Of a stretch of 64,000 bases of DNA, positions 45,177-53,958 are shown one piece after another; the stretch's first letter is position 1; every line of letters starts with the position of its first letter. The DNA lies in the NCBI GenBank assembly GCA_944389615.1, contig CALXNA010000013.1, positions 1 through 64,000 on the forward strand. The letters run 5' to 3'. The notes below the pieces were generated by a model. It saw only the letters and a list, made by a program, of their open reading frames with translations, had not been told where the DNA came from and ran no database searches. The DNA is from an uncultured Anaerobiospirillum sp. (GTDB lineage Bacteria; Pseudomonadota; Gammaproteobacteria; Enterobacterales; Succinivibrionaceae). Position numbers and translations under genes: made by a program.

Positions 45177-45637
45177 CCTTAAATCCGAGAAGGCTCAGGG
45201 CCTCATAGTCAGTCAGTTCAATCAGGCCTTGATGAGGCCTCATAGTCAGTTAGAAAGGAAGCCACCATCCCGTGGTGGCCTCCGCTGTTGTGCTCGGTAG
45301 CCGGAGTGCACTTCCGGCGTAATTCAGAAAATCGGTGCATCGTCGCGACGGATGGTGGCGCTAAGATAACGTGCGCCCCAGTGATGGTCTAATATTACTT
45401 TTTCATGCTGTGTGATAACTAAAATGCATCACTGCGGCAACAAGCCGATAGCTATCGGCGCGGCGCTGCCTGCGGCGGTAGCTAGGGACGGGGTTGCAGC
45501 GGCGGAGCCGCCCGGGCATGGCGGCACGTTCGCCTCAGAGCTGCCCAAGAATGGGATCGGTGCCCAGCGCTGGTGCGCTTGGCATGGTGCGTGCTGAGCA
45601 GGCCACGATAGTGTTTGAGCGACGAGAGGAGGGAGGC
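45177..45637. other. Divergent intergenic region with direct repeats and a hairpin
   Basis: Between the MFS gene and the Mrr-like gene. GGCCTCATAGTCAGT occurs twice (45200-45214 and 45236-45250, 36 bases apart), which could be operator sites for the MFS gene. A hairpin GCCACC/GGTGGC at 45261-45279, followed on the minus strand by TTCCTTTCT, could act as an attenuator. No gene was found. Confidence 0.45.
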
Positions 45638-46684
45638 ATGGCCTTTTGGATCTGTGAGGCGCAAAGTGCGCACGAAGAGCAAGCTTGCTTAAGCCAAGGC
45701 TACATTTGCTGCGGCGATGACGCGCTGGCCATGAACCTAAACGACTATCCTGAGGCCAAGGAGCTGACCTTTTACCTTGCGGACATCTGCGGCTTGGAGT
45801 TTGCTCAAGCCAGCGCCTTGACGGCCGATTGCTGGCCCTTTGCCTATGAGCTGGCGCAGGGCGACATTGTGATCTTAGAGAACATCGAGACTACGTTCTG
45901 GCATGTCGGCACCGTGGTCGGTGACTATCAGTGCTTAGAAGAGCAGAGCGGTCGCGCCGCCCAGCGCCGCGCGGTACGCTGGTTTGAGCGCACCATCGAT
46001 CGGGCTTTGCTGCCGCAAGCGCTGCAAGATGCCTTACGCCCGTGCCAAGAGCATGACTTAAGTCGCTTAAGCCCCGAGCACGAAGAGCAGCTCACCGCCT
46101 ATCTCCTAGCCTGCTGGCAACAAAGTGACCGCAAGAGCCCAGTGCTCAATGCCGGGCTTAAAGACCTGACGCCACTAACTCCTGAGGCCCAGCGTCCGGT
46201 GATCGTGCAGGCGCTGCTGACGCAAGCGCAGATGGCGATTAGCCCCGAGCAGCTGGTGCTGATGCGGCTCAAGCTCAAGCTCGCCGCCGGGGAGCTGACC
46301 ATGGCCGACGTCATCAAGGACTTAATCCACGCCATCGGCTTTACCGTCACTGACGTGCCCGAGAGCACCGCCAAGACCGTGACCTTAGTCAGTGCCGCGG
46401 TCAACCGCGAAGAGGTCAAAGTTTTGTGGCAAGTGCGCATGGTGCCGCTGCCGGTGACCTTGCAGGTCTTGGACTTCATGGAAGGCATTCTGCCGATCTA
46501 CAAGTGCCAGCGCGTCATGCTGATTTCCCTGAGCGGCTTTGCCGACGACATCACCGCCGCAGTGCAAGCAGGGCGCACCTCGTTTCAGTTGGTGCTGTGG
46601 GGCCCTGAGGAGCTTGCCCACGAGCTGCTCACGCAAAAAGAGCGCTTAGCGCCAACCCTGCGCCACGCCCTCGAGCTGGACTAA
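45638..46684 (+). CDS. Mrr-like restriction endonuclease
   Basis: A 348-residue protein. The N-terminal 100 residues (FWICEAQSAHEEQACLSQGY, then CWPFAYELAQGDIVILE, HVGTVVGDYQ) match a DNA-binding or modified-base-sensing module found before nucleases in restriction-type proteins. The C-terminal 110 residues resemble the Mrr catalytic fold (TVTDVPES, WQVRMVPLPVTLQVLDFMEGILPIYKCQRVMLISLSGFADDI), though the usual D...QxK nuclease residues look altered (VKVLWQVRM). ATG 45638 has GAGGAGGGAGG just upstream. Next to a Dpt-like set it suggests a defence island. Confidence 0.6.
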   Translation: MAFWICEAQSAHEEQACLSQGYICCGDDALAMNLNDYPEAKELTFYLADICGLEFAQASALTADCWPFAYELAQGDIVILENIETTFWHVGTVVGDYQCLEEQSGRAAQRRAVRWFERTIDRALLPQALQDALRPCQEHDLSRLSPEHEEQLTAYLLACWQQSDRKSPVLNAGLKDLTPLTPEAQRPVIVQALLTQAQMAISPEQLVLMRLKLKLAAGELTMADVIKDLIHAIGFTVTDVPESTAKTVTLVSAAVNREEVKVLWQVRMVPLPVTLQVLDFMEGILPIYKCQRVMLISLSGFADDITAAVQAGRTSFQLVLWGPEELAHELLTQKERLAPTLRHALELD

Positions 46685-46692
46685 AAAACCAA

Positions 46693-46712
46693 AACCCCGC
46701 AGCAAGCGGGGT
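46693..46712. terminator. Bidirectional terminator
   Basis: AACCCCGC/GCGGGGTT with a five-base loop lies between the Mrr-like gene (+) and the gene ending at 46767 (-). On the minus strand it is followed by TTTTGGTTTTTT, a strong T run. Confidence 0.85.
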
Positions 46713-46766
46713 TAGTGCAGGTCAGCAGAGCGGGCGCTGGGAGCGGGACAGGCCCGCGGAGCTTCG

Positions 46767-47816
46767 TTAGAAGATCGTGGCGCTTTGGTTGTTGGCGCGG
46801 GCCAAGATCTGCATCAAGGCCATATCACGCTGGAAGGTGCTATCGAGCTCGCGCTCTAAGACGCGCTCATCGAGGTCGCCTTGCTCAGAGACCGCCACGG
46901 TCTGCCCTAAGGACGCCTGCGGATCGCGCAGGACGTAGTTATAGTCTTGAGCTTGTAAGGCCGGGGCATTGATCTGGGCGCGCTCCATGAGCGGGGTGAG
47001 CTGCGCTGAGAGCTCCGCTCCGGTTAAGGAGTCCGCTCCCAGTACTTGCGCAGCATTTTGGCCATGCGGGCCGTCTTCGCGCCCGAAGACCATAACGTTA
47101 ACAAAGGCATCGAGCTCGCTTTGCGGGCACTTAAGGTCGCTCATGAGCGAGCGCAGGCCCGATGGCAAAAGCGGCGAGAAATCAAGACGCTTGTCGGTGA
47201 GGTCGACCACCTCATCTGGATTGGCAGTCGGGCTGGTGGCCCCGAGGTGATAGGACTGAGCGGCCTTGATGGTGTTGAGGACGAGCGCTGCTTCGGTCGC
47301 AAGATAGCTCGCTTTGGCGCGGGCGCTGTCTAAACTCTCCGCCCCATTCACCGAGTCAGTAGTAGTCCCCGAAGCTGAGCGCGTGGCGTTCTCTAAGGCC
47401 GAGATGCGGCCCTTGAGATCCTCATAGGTGAGGTTGTTAGCAAGGGTAGTCAGGGCATGGCTTTGCCCCGAGAGCAAGGTCTGCGCGGCGGAGGTAGCGC
47501 CGGGAGCGTATTGCTCTTGAGCCTGACCTAAGAGCGCGGCAAATTGAGCGCCATGGGCTCCGGTGCTCTCAGCGTGCTGGGCGGCCCGGGCCTTAGCGGC
47601 CATCAGCGCTTCGGCATGAATGGTCTGCGGGCTCTTGGTGGTGATGGAGCCGACACCCTTGATTTCGCGGGCGCTGGTGAGCAAGGCCGAGAAGGCGCTG
47701 GCGTTGACGTTGGTATGGCCCGAGGCTGCGATACCGCCCGCGTTAGTCGGGGCGTTGCTCTTGGCCAAAACGCTCAGGCCGAGATTATTGCTGTGGGTGA
47801 TATCGCGAATGCTCAT
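46767..47816 (-). CDS. Hypothetical protein
   Basis: A 349-residue, mostly helical soluble protein that I do not recognise. There is no signal peptide or membrane helix. The N-terminal 120 residues are rich in Ser, Ala, Thr and Asn; a coiled-coil-like stretch (YEDLKGRISALENATRS) lies near 135. The C-terminal 150 residues look like a folded helical domain (SGLRSLMSDLKCPQSELDAFVNVMVFGRE, ERELDSTFQRDMALMQILARANNQ). Low-complexity start plus helical end resembles surface-appendage or secreted proteins, but this is only composition. ATG 47816 has AAGGAG seven bases upstream. Confidence 0.6.
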   Translation of the reverse strand: MSIRDITHSNNLGLSVLAKSNAPTNAGGIAASGHTNVNASAFSALLTSAREIKGVGSITTKSPQTIHAEALMAAKARAAQHAESTGAHGAQFAALLGQAQEQYAPGATSAAQTLLSGQSHALTTLANNLTYEDLKGRISALENATRSASGTTTDSVNGAESLDSARAKASYLATEAALVLNTIKAAQSYHLGATSPTANPDEVVDLTDKRLDFSPLLPSGLRSLMSDLKCPQSELDAFVNVMVFGREDGPHGQNAAQVLGADSLTGAELSAQLTPLMERAQINAPALQAQDYNYVLRDPQASLGQTVAVSEQGDLDERVLERELDSTFQRDMALMQILARANNQSATIF

Positions 47817-48059
47817 AGCTTGCTCCTTGGGGCAGCTGGGACTTAACCTGACGGCAAAACACTTCCGTTTGAGGCAAAGCATGCCCCTCTAAGTTGCGGT
47901 GCAACATACCAAGCGCAACTTTACGCCTACAAGTGCAGCTTGCATGCCACCGCCCGTACCGCCCCACTGCGCCCAATCTGAGCCTTCGTCCCGCCACAGA
48001 GCGCGGCAAGGCTCGCCTCACTGGGATCCAGCTTGCCGCCTTAGGTCAGGCTGTGCGGC

Positions 48060-48700
48060 CCAGCCTCGGATTGCGCAGCCCCAACTGCGGCGGCCCACCC
48101 AACCCATACCCATCTCACGGCCCGGGCCACTGCGTGTCTGTCCGGCCGCGGGTGCGCATCAGGGGGCGCTCAGGTTGGGGCCACTCTTGCCGGGTCGGGC
48201 TGTGGGCCACTTTGCGTTTCGGCCGTCGAGGCTGCGGTGGCGCTTGCCGTCCCACGCTGCGGGAAGTTCCGTTCGGTCTCTATGGGGCAGGGGCCTTGCG
48301 GCATTCCCTCGAGTGGCGTGAGCCCCAACTGCGGCGGCCCACCCGCCCAAACCCTTCCCACGCCCCGGGCCACTGCGTATTTGGCAGGCCGCGGGTGCGC
48401 GTCAGAAGACGCTCAGGTTTGGGCTACTTTGGCTGCATCAGGCTGCGGGCCACCGCGCGTTTCTGCCGTCTGTGCCGCGGCTGCGCTAGCCGCTTGCCGT
48501 CCCACGCTGCGGGCAGTTCGTGGGTCTCTATGGGGAAGGAGTAGGCCTTTACGGCACTCTCTCAGGTTGGGGCAGGTTTTGGGGCTGGAGCGGCAGCGAC
48601 CTCTTGCTCCTTAGAGACTAATGTGGCCTTCCCGGGGCCTGACGCGGCAAGCGGCGAGCGGCGCCGCCGCAAGGGTGGCCCCAATGCCCTTGGGATGGCC
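48060..48700. repeat. GC-rich dispersed repeat, cluster B
   Basis: At least two full plus-strand copies of the unit seen in clusters A and C (about 48066-48290 and 48321-48545) and a partial inverted copy (about 48600-48690). Each runs from CCCCAACTGCGGCGGCCCACC through a CGGCCCGGGCCACTGCGT block and the hairpin core GCGGCTGCGCTAGCCGC (48477-48493) to GGTCTCTATGGGG. The stretch 47817-48706 contains no convincing gene. Confidence 0.8.
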
Positions 48701-48706
48701 TTGATG

Positions 48707-49300
48707 TTAGTACATCGGGAGGCACAACGCCGTTTCGTAGGCGTAGTGGCTTTTGAACTCCTCGTAGAGCTCAAGGGGGTTGTAGGTGTAGGTCTTGCCG
48801 CTGATAGGGGCCGTCCAATGCAGCGGTTGCGTCAGGTCTAAGTACTGGGTAAAAGCATGCAGCGCGGAGCGCAAGTCCTTGAGCCGCTTGAGATAGGCCT
48901 CAGTCTCTGGGAGCGCGCCGTCGTTGTCGATCGGGCCAAACAGGGTGGTGCGATGGTTGCGCACGTATGCCACAGCCTCGCGGTACGACATCACACTTTT
49001 GCGGCCGTTGGCGGCATGGTGCTTAAAAGCATCATTGGTCAAGCTGTTTTGATCCCATCGGGCCGCCATGGTGACCTGCGCCGTCCACTCTGCGCTCCTA
49101 CGGTCGGGGTCGGGATCGAGCTCATCATAGAGAAAGTCCGCTGCCACTTCCCAGAGGCGACTAAAAGCCATGACCTGCGCGCGGGACTCGACTTTACTCG
49201 GTAACAGGGTCAGGATGGCAATGAAGGTGTCTAACCAGCGCCCATTGGCGGCGTCAGCAGGCCACTCTAAACTTAGCTCCAGTTTGGCGGTCGTAATCAA
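48707..49300 (-). CDS. Hypothetical protein, start uncertain
   Basis: About 197 codons from TTG 49300, mostly helical and soluble, not recognised. Features: LTLLPSKVESRAQVMAFSRLWEVAADFLYDELD, a YREAVAYVRNHRTTLFGP segment, and the end WTAPISGKTYTYNPLELYEEFKSHYAYE. The frame is open further upstream (HEQGVPISLITTAKLELSLEW) into the end of mepA, with no good start codon or ribosome site. It may therefore be a 5'-truncated gene. It abuts repeat cluster B at its 3' end. Confidence 0.45.
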   Translation of the reverse strand: MITTAKLELSLEWPADAANGRWLDTFIAILTLLPSKVESRAQVMAFSRLWEVAADFLYDELDPDPDRRSAEWTAQVTMAARWDQNSLTNDAFKHHAANGRKSVMSYREAVAYVRNHRTTLFGPIDNDGALPETEAYLKRLKDLRSALHAFTQYLDLTQPLHWTAPISGKTYTYNPLELYEEFKSHYAYETALCLPMY

Positions 49301-49353
49301 AGATATAGGTACACCTTGTTCATGATTGAGTCTGCGCGGGGCAAGAGCTGAGG

Positions 49354-50331
49354 CTACTTGCGCTTACGGGCCCAGAGCAGCTTACATTGCTGCGGCAAGA
49401 CCTTCTTAGGCTTGGGGGCAGGCTGAGCTGTCTTGCTCTGAGGGGGCGGCGGTAAAAACCAGCTCTCGACTTCGTAGCCGCAGCCGGTGCCCGCAGGGAT
49501 TGGGGCTTGGCTGACGCAGTTGGGGCTATCGCTTGGGCACTTGAGGCGCACGTGCATATGGGCTTGGTGGCCAAACCACGGGCGGAGCTTGTGCAAAAAG
49601 CCATTGGCGGGGGCGTGCTCGTAGAGCTGACACATCTGCATCTTGATCATGGGCGCAACAAAGACGCGGTCAACGCGCGGGTCGGAGCTGGCGCTGACGA
49701 TGAGCTGGGCGATGTCGACGGTAAAGGTGGGCAGCACCTTCTGGCCGCGTACAATGTAGACGTCCGGGTGTGAGGCTACTTCCTTGTGCTCGGGGGCAAA
49801 GAAGAAGGGCAGGTCGACATCAAGACCCGTATTGTGGCTGGCGTGATTGGACTTGGGGCCATAGGGGCCGCCGTATTGGAGGCCAATATCGCCCACCACC
49901 AAGGGCGGCAGGCCTTGGGCTTTGAGGCGCTGCTTTAAGTCCTGAAGATATTGCGCCATGATGGGGTGGGCGAAGTTCCGCCCCTTACCCCAGTGCTGAA
50001 ACTTGAGGTCATCACTCTCCGTTACCGCCACCGCGCCGTCAATGCAGCCTAAGGCGGTGGAGCCGTAGATGCGAGCCTGAGAGCCTTGGTAGGGGGTATA
50101 GGTGCTCAGCACCACGAGGTTTTGCTGCTGGGCAAGGGCTTGCAGGCGCGCCTTGCTTGAGAAATCGTTGGCCGCGAGCGCTAAGCTCTGCTCTGAGGTG
50201 AGAGCATCAGCTTGGGCGGCCGTGGTGCGCTCTTGGCGGTGCAGCGCCGCTAAGTTATCACGATCGGTCGGGGCTGAACAGGCGCTCAAAAGCAGGCTGA
50301 ACACGACCAAGGATAAGGCAACACGCACCAT
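49354..50331 (-). CDS. mepA: Penicillin-insensitive murein endopeptidase, lipoprotein form
   Basis: A 325-residue MepA-type peptidase that cuts D-Ala-meso-DAP cross-links in peptidoglycan. The metal-binding core is present: YGGPYGPKSNHASHNTGLDVDLPF (HxxH..D type) near residue 170, with later HAPANGFLHKLRPWFGHQAHMHVRLKCP containing the second H-x-H motif. The N-terminus (ALSLVVFSLLLSACS) has a lipobox, so the protein is predicted to be a lipoprotein, unlike E. coli MepA. The region around 18-60 is an Ala/Gln-rich helical linker. ATG 50331 has GGAGGG upstream, within a 15-bp tandem duplication. Confidence 0.85.
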   Translation of the reverse strand: MVRVALSLVVFSLLLSACSAPTDRDNLAALHRQERTTAAQADALTSEQSLALAANDFSSKARLQALAQQQNLVVLSTYTPYQGSQARIYGSTALGCIDGAVAVTESDDLKFQHWGKGRNFAHPIMAQYLQDLKQRLKAQGLPPLVVGDIGLQYGGPYGPKSNHASHNTGLDVDLPFFFAPEHKEVASHPDVYIVRGQKVLPTFTVDIAQLIVSASSDPRVDRVFVAPMIKMQMCQLYEHAPANGFLHKLRPWFGHQAHMHVRLKCPSDSPNCVSQAPIPAGTGCGYEVESWFLPPPPQSKTAQPAPKPKKVLPQQCKLLWARKRK

Positions 50332-50332
50332 A

Positions 50333-50362
50333 AGAGCTTCCCTCCGCAGAGCTTCCCTCCGC
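50333..50362. repeat. 15-bp tandem duplication covering the mepA ribosome site
   Basis: AGAGCTTCCCTCCGC occurs twice in direct succession, giving two GGAGGG Shine-Dalgarno sites 15 bases apart just upstream of the mepA ATG. Confidence 0.85.
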
Positions 50363-50575
50363 ACACTGGCGCTTAGTATAGCCCAGCTGTAGCCCGCTGC
50401 GCTGGCACCTAGCTCCAACGTGAGGCGAAAACAGGTGCGGGCGCTGGGAGCCAGCTGGGGGTAAAGCAGAGGCGCCGCAGCGGCGCCGAGCGGCGCCGCA
50501 GGGCGCCCGCGGTTGCAGCGGGATGCCTGCGGGGGCGTTAGACCGCGCTGTGAGCCCAGAGGCTAAGATGCTTGC

Positions 50576-50581
50576 TATAAT
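50576..50581 (+). promoter_or_regulatory. Consensus -10 box of the envelope operon
   Basis: A perfect TATAAT lies 34 bases before the TTG start at 50615. No clear -35 box at the usual distance. Confidence 0.45.
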
Positions 50582-50614
50582 TGTTGCAGTTTGCCTAACG
50601 GAGGAGGGAGCCAG

Positions 50615-51970
50615 TTGGACTGGTCGCGTTACTTATCCTATGCCCTGATGCCGCTGCGGGCCATTTTGTCCCAGCGCTTCTACTATGATGTGCTCTTCAA
50701 GCTCAAGGGCGTAGGTTTACTCTATATGCTGATTTTGTGCGCGGTGCTGGCACTGCCGGGCACCTACCAAGTCAAGCAGGCTCTCAATCGGCTGCAGGAC
50801 TGGGAGCTGAGCACAGTCGTCGCTAAGATTCCGCCCAGCTACATCTCCCCGCAAGGCACCATCGCTCCGGACAATCCGCAAGATGGGACTAAGCCTCTCA
50901 TTGTCCGCAACTCCCGCGGCAGCGCGGTCTTAGCCTATAACCTCGAAGGCGCCCCGCTGCGCGCCGACCAAGTCCTAGACCCAGAGCGACCAGCTAACGC
51001 GAACTTAGGCTCTGAGCTCATCGAGGTGCCGATTACCTTGACCGCGCACGATCTGCTGCTCAATACGGTCGAAGGCCCGATTGCTATTCCGTGGAATGCG
51101 GTCTATGGTGACAGCGGGGGTAGCTTTGCGCCTCTTGAGACCGCGCAGGTGTTGGATGCGGCCTTCCACAGCTCCTACTTTGCGCTCTGGGGCATGGTCA
51201 TGGTCTGGCTCTTATCGATCTTAGGTCTAGTGGTCTTGGTCTCAGCTTGCTTGTTAAAGCCGCTGAGCTCGCTCGGCTTTAAGCTGCGCATCAGCTTTGC
51301 CACGGCTTTGCGCCTGAGCGCCTTTGGCAGCACCTTAGTCGCCCTGCTCGTGCTGCTGCAATTCTTCTACAACTATGCCTTAAGCTACACCTTGGTGTGC
51401 CTCATCCCGCTCATCTACGGCGGTGGGCTCTTGTGGCAGGTACGCAAGCACCTCAAGTATGCCTTAAATCATGTCGAGCAGGCGCTCAACGTCAACCATC
51501 CGATGTACCCGATGTTTGACCTGTACTCGCGCGTGGGCCCCAACCACGAAGTCGAGCGCGGCCCTGAGTACATCAAGTTAGACGAGGCCGGTAAGGAGCG
51601 GCGCCGGGCCAACCTCGCACGCAATCTGGCGATCGTCAACATCATCTTCCAAGACGGCTACTTCGATCCCCAAGATCTCCAAGACCCGATGAGCGACTAC
51701 CAGTATTACCAGAATATGGGCTCGGGCCACGCTGCGCACGATGCACAGAACGCTGCGCCTGAGCGTAAGGCGCAGAACGCGTCCCAAAACGCCGCGCCGG
51801 ACGCGGAGCAGAACGCCACAGCGCCAGATAGCGCGCCGTCGGCTGCGCCACCGGATGGGACGCAGTCTACGCCGCACGATGCGCCGTCGGCTGCGCCGCA
51901 GGGCGACCCGTGGACGCAGGTGGAGCAGGAGACGCCTAAGAACAAGGATCAAGGTTCCTTTATCCCGTAA
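50615..51970 (+). CDS. DUF1189-like membrane protein
   Basis: A 451-residue inner-membrane protein. A helix at about 30-50 (GVGLLYMLILCAVLALP) precedes a large extracytoplasmic domain (55-195); three to four helices follow (about 200-285: ALWGMVMVWLLSILGLVVLVSACLL, LVALLVLLQFFYNYAL, LVCLIPLIYGG). The helical layout and the soluble loop resemble DUF1189 proteins. The last 70 residues are low-complexity (repeats of QNAAP and SAAPPDG). TTG 50615 is chosen because GGAGGAGG lies about eight bases before it. First gene of a three-gene unit. Confidence 0.65.
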   Translation: MDWSRYLSYALMPLRAILSQRFYYDVLFKLKGVGLLYMLILCAVLALPGTYQVKQALNRLQDWELSTVVAKIPPSYISPQGTIAPDNPQDGTKPLIVRNSRGSAVLAYNLEGAPLRADQVLDPERPANANLGSELIEVPITLTAHDLLLNTVEGPIAIPWNAVYGDSGGSFAPLETAQVLDAAFHSSYFALWGMVMVWLLSILGLVVLVSACLLKPLSSLGFKLRISFATALRLSAFGSTLVALLVLLQFFYNYALSYTLVCLIPLIYGGGLLWQVRKHLKYALNHVEQALNVNHPMYPMFDLYSRVGPNHEVERGPEYIKLDEAGKERRRANLARNLAIVNIIFQDGYFDPQDLQDPMSDYQYYQNMGSGHAAHDAQNAAPERKAQNASQNAAPDAEQNATAPDSAPSAAPPDGTQSTPHDAPSAAPQGDPWTQVEQETPKNKDQGSFIP

Positions 51971-52000
51971 GAGTGTTGGATCCGCTGAGGAGTTGATTTT

Positions 52001-52423
52001 GTGAGCAAGTGGAGTAAATGGGCGGCTGTGGCTGGGGCCGTGGGCCTGTACGCCTCAAGCAGCGCCGCCTTAACCTTAGAGTGCAAGAACATCACGCCGG
52101 TACCGGTGTCGATGGCGGTGGCGTACCTCGACTACGATGGCAAGTCGTGGATGGTCGAAGGCTGGTACACGCTCGAGGCCGGGGCGCGCGCCAATATCGA
52201 GCTCGACAGCGATAATAGCATCTTCTACATCTACGGCGAGTTCCAAGGCGGCCAGCAGGTGTCAGGGGGCGGGGGCAGCCTTGAGCTCCCCATCTACTAT
52301 CGCACCTTTAAGTATGTGCAAAGCCCCAATGGCGTCGAGCGGCCTGATGCGGTCGTCTCCTTTTCGCGCGGCTACGCCAACAATGGCCATGCCGTCATCA
52401 CTCTAGGCCCGATCAAGCAATAG
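52001..52423 (+). CDS. Small secreted DUF1036-like protein
   Basis: A 140-residue protein with a signal peptide (about 1-23, ending SSAA). The mature part has LECKNITPVPVSMAVAYLDYDGKSWMVEGWYTLEAGARANIEL, a pattern seen in the DUF1036 family of small exported proteins (C-N..., Y-D, GWY-x-L). Only one cysteine remains. GTG start with GAGGAG upstream, 30 bases after the DUF1189-like gene. Likely exported and expressed with its neighbours. Confidence 0.65.
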   Translation: MSKWSKWAAVAGAVGLYASSSAALTLECKNITPVPVSMAVAYLDYDGKSWMVEGWYTLEAGARANIELDSDNSIFYIYGEFQGGQQVSGGGGSLELPIYYRTFKYVQSPNGVERPDAVVSFSRGYANNGHAVITLGPIKQ

Positions 52424-52430
52424 GTAAGTC

Positions 52431-53927
52431 ATGTCCCCAGAGCGCTTACAAGCCCGAGATTATCTCGTCATCGCCCTGATCATAGTGGTGTTCTCAGGCG
52501 CCTCCCTCGCCTACCAAAACACCCAGCACTTCACCTTCGACCAGCTGCAGATGCTGCTCAAAGGCTTCCACGCCCTCTTTACCGGCGAGTATCTGCCGTG
52601 GGGCAATGAGGCGAGCGCCTTAGGCAATCTGCCCGGCTACGTCTCCTCCTTTGTCATTGGCTTCCCGCTGCGCCTGCATGCCTCCGTTGAGTCCTTGCTC
52701 ATCTTCCAGCTCCTCATCCGCATCGCGGGCATCATCATCTTTGCCAATGCCTTAACCTTGCTCTACGGGCGCAAGGTCGTGCTCTTTGGCACCTTCGTCT
52801 TCGCGCTGAGCCCATGGATGCTCTATCAGACCATGCTCTACAATCCGGCCTATTTGGCCTTAGGCTCGGCGGCCGCCTTCAACTGCTTGATCCGCCTGCG
52901 CAGCCCCAAGTACGGCGCAACGGAGCTCAGCGCCGTCGGGCGTTTTGTCCTCTCGCTCATCCTCGTCTTAGCGGTGGGCTATTGCTTGCAGCTGCACTTC
53001 TCTTGGCCGGTACTCGCCGCTACCATTGGCATCATGTGGCTGCGCCGTGACCTCAAGGTCAGCTACAGCGGCATCATCGTCGGTATTGCCCTCGTCGCCT
53101 TAAGCTTATGGCCTTTTGTTGAGGTAGTGCGCGTCAACCCCAGCCTGCTCACTAACCCGTCAGCTTACGCGCAGGATCGCTACTTAGGCTATGGCTTAGT
53201 CAATGTCTACCCGGTCTTTAAGGGGCTGCTCTATTGGCTGCGCTTTGGCTCGCTCCTCGTGACCCAAAAGGCGATCGTGCCACCAATTCAGGAGAGCTTT
53301 ACCCTCGCCTTCACCGTGCTGTGCTACATCTGGATTGGCCTGTCGAGCCTTGTGGGTGGCCTTTCGGTGGTCTTTGCGGCTCTCTGCAACTACTTCACCA
53401 TCAAGAAGCTGCCTAAAGAGCTCCCAAGCGCCGTTGCGAACTTACAGCCGGGCATTCCAAGCATAACACTGTGCTATGAGCTTAGCGCCAAGTTGCGCTT
53501 AAGCCGCGCCATCACCATCAGCGCGCTGCTCGCGGTCTTAGTCGCAGCGGCCGCGGCCCCGCTGGTGCTCAACTTCTGGCAGATCGCGGTGATCATTCCT
53601 TTTGCCATGATCCCGGTCTTGACCTACTTTGAGCTCAAGCCGCGCTATCTCAAGCTCGCCACGTTGATCGCAGGCGTCTTCTTTGTCTTGGCTAATCTCT
53701 GGGGTATCTTGTACTCAGATAAGTTTGACTATACCGGCAATATGCGTGAGAGCATCTACGGCCACTGCCTGACCGGCTTTAGCCCAGAGCAGTGCGCTCC
53801 GTTTGCCGCAGGTCTGACCCCTGAGGAGAAGGCTGAGGCTGAGGTCAAGTTCCCATACTCGCAGGATGCGGTCGACCGGGTCATCAAGGGCATGATCCCA
53901 CCGCCACCGCAGGAGGGTGAGGAATAG
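52431..53927 (+). CDS. GT-C-like multi-spanning membrane protein
   Basis: A 498-residue inner-membrane protein with about 10-12 helices. The first helix is followed by a periplasmic loop with TFDQLQMLLKGFHALFTGEYLPWG, which resembles the first loop of GT-C glycosyltransferases, where a catalytic D/E follows TM1; SPWMLYQTMLYNPAYLALGSA also resembles the ArnT/PMT fold. No complete GT-C signature is seen, so activity is uncertain. It begins seven bases after the small secreted protein and is followed by a good terminator. Confidence 0.55.
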   Translation: MSPERLQARDYLVIALIIVVFSGASLAYQNTQHFTFDQLQMLLKGFHALFTGEYLPWGNEASALGNLPGYVSSFVIGFPLRLHASVESLLIFQLLIRIAGIIIFANALTLLYGRKVVLFGTFVFALSPWMLYQTMLYNPAYLALGSAAAFNCLIRLRSPKYGATELSAVGRFVLSLILVLAVGYCLQLHFSWPVLAATIGIMWLRRDLKVSYSGIIVGIALVALSLWPFVEVVRVNPSLLTNPSAYAQDRYLGYGLVNVYPVFKGLLYWLRFGSLLVTQKAIVPPIQESFTLAFTVLCYIWIGLSSLVGGLSVVFAALCNYFTIKKLPKELPSAVANLQPGIPSITLCYELSAKLRLSRAITISALLAVLVAAAAAPLVLNFWQIAVIIPFAMIPVLTYFELKPRYLKLATLIAGVFFVLANLWGILYSDKFDYTGNMRESIYGHCLTGFSPEQCAPFAAGLTPEEKAEAEVKFPYSQDAVDRVIKGMIPPPPQEGEE

Positions 53928-53934
53928 TAAGAAA

Positions 53935-53953
53935 GGGCCCGCAGAGCGGGCCC
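53935..53953. terminator. Bidirectional terminator hairpin
   Basis: GGGCCCGC/GCGGGCCC with a three-base loop, between convergent genes ending at 53927 and 53959. T runs are short. Confidence 0.7.
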
Positions 53954-53958
53954 GTTAC

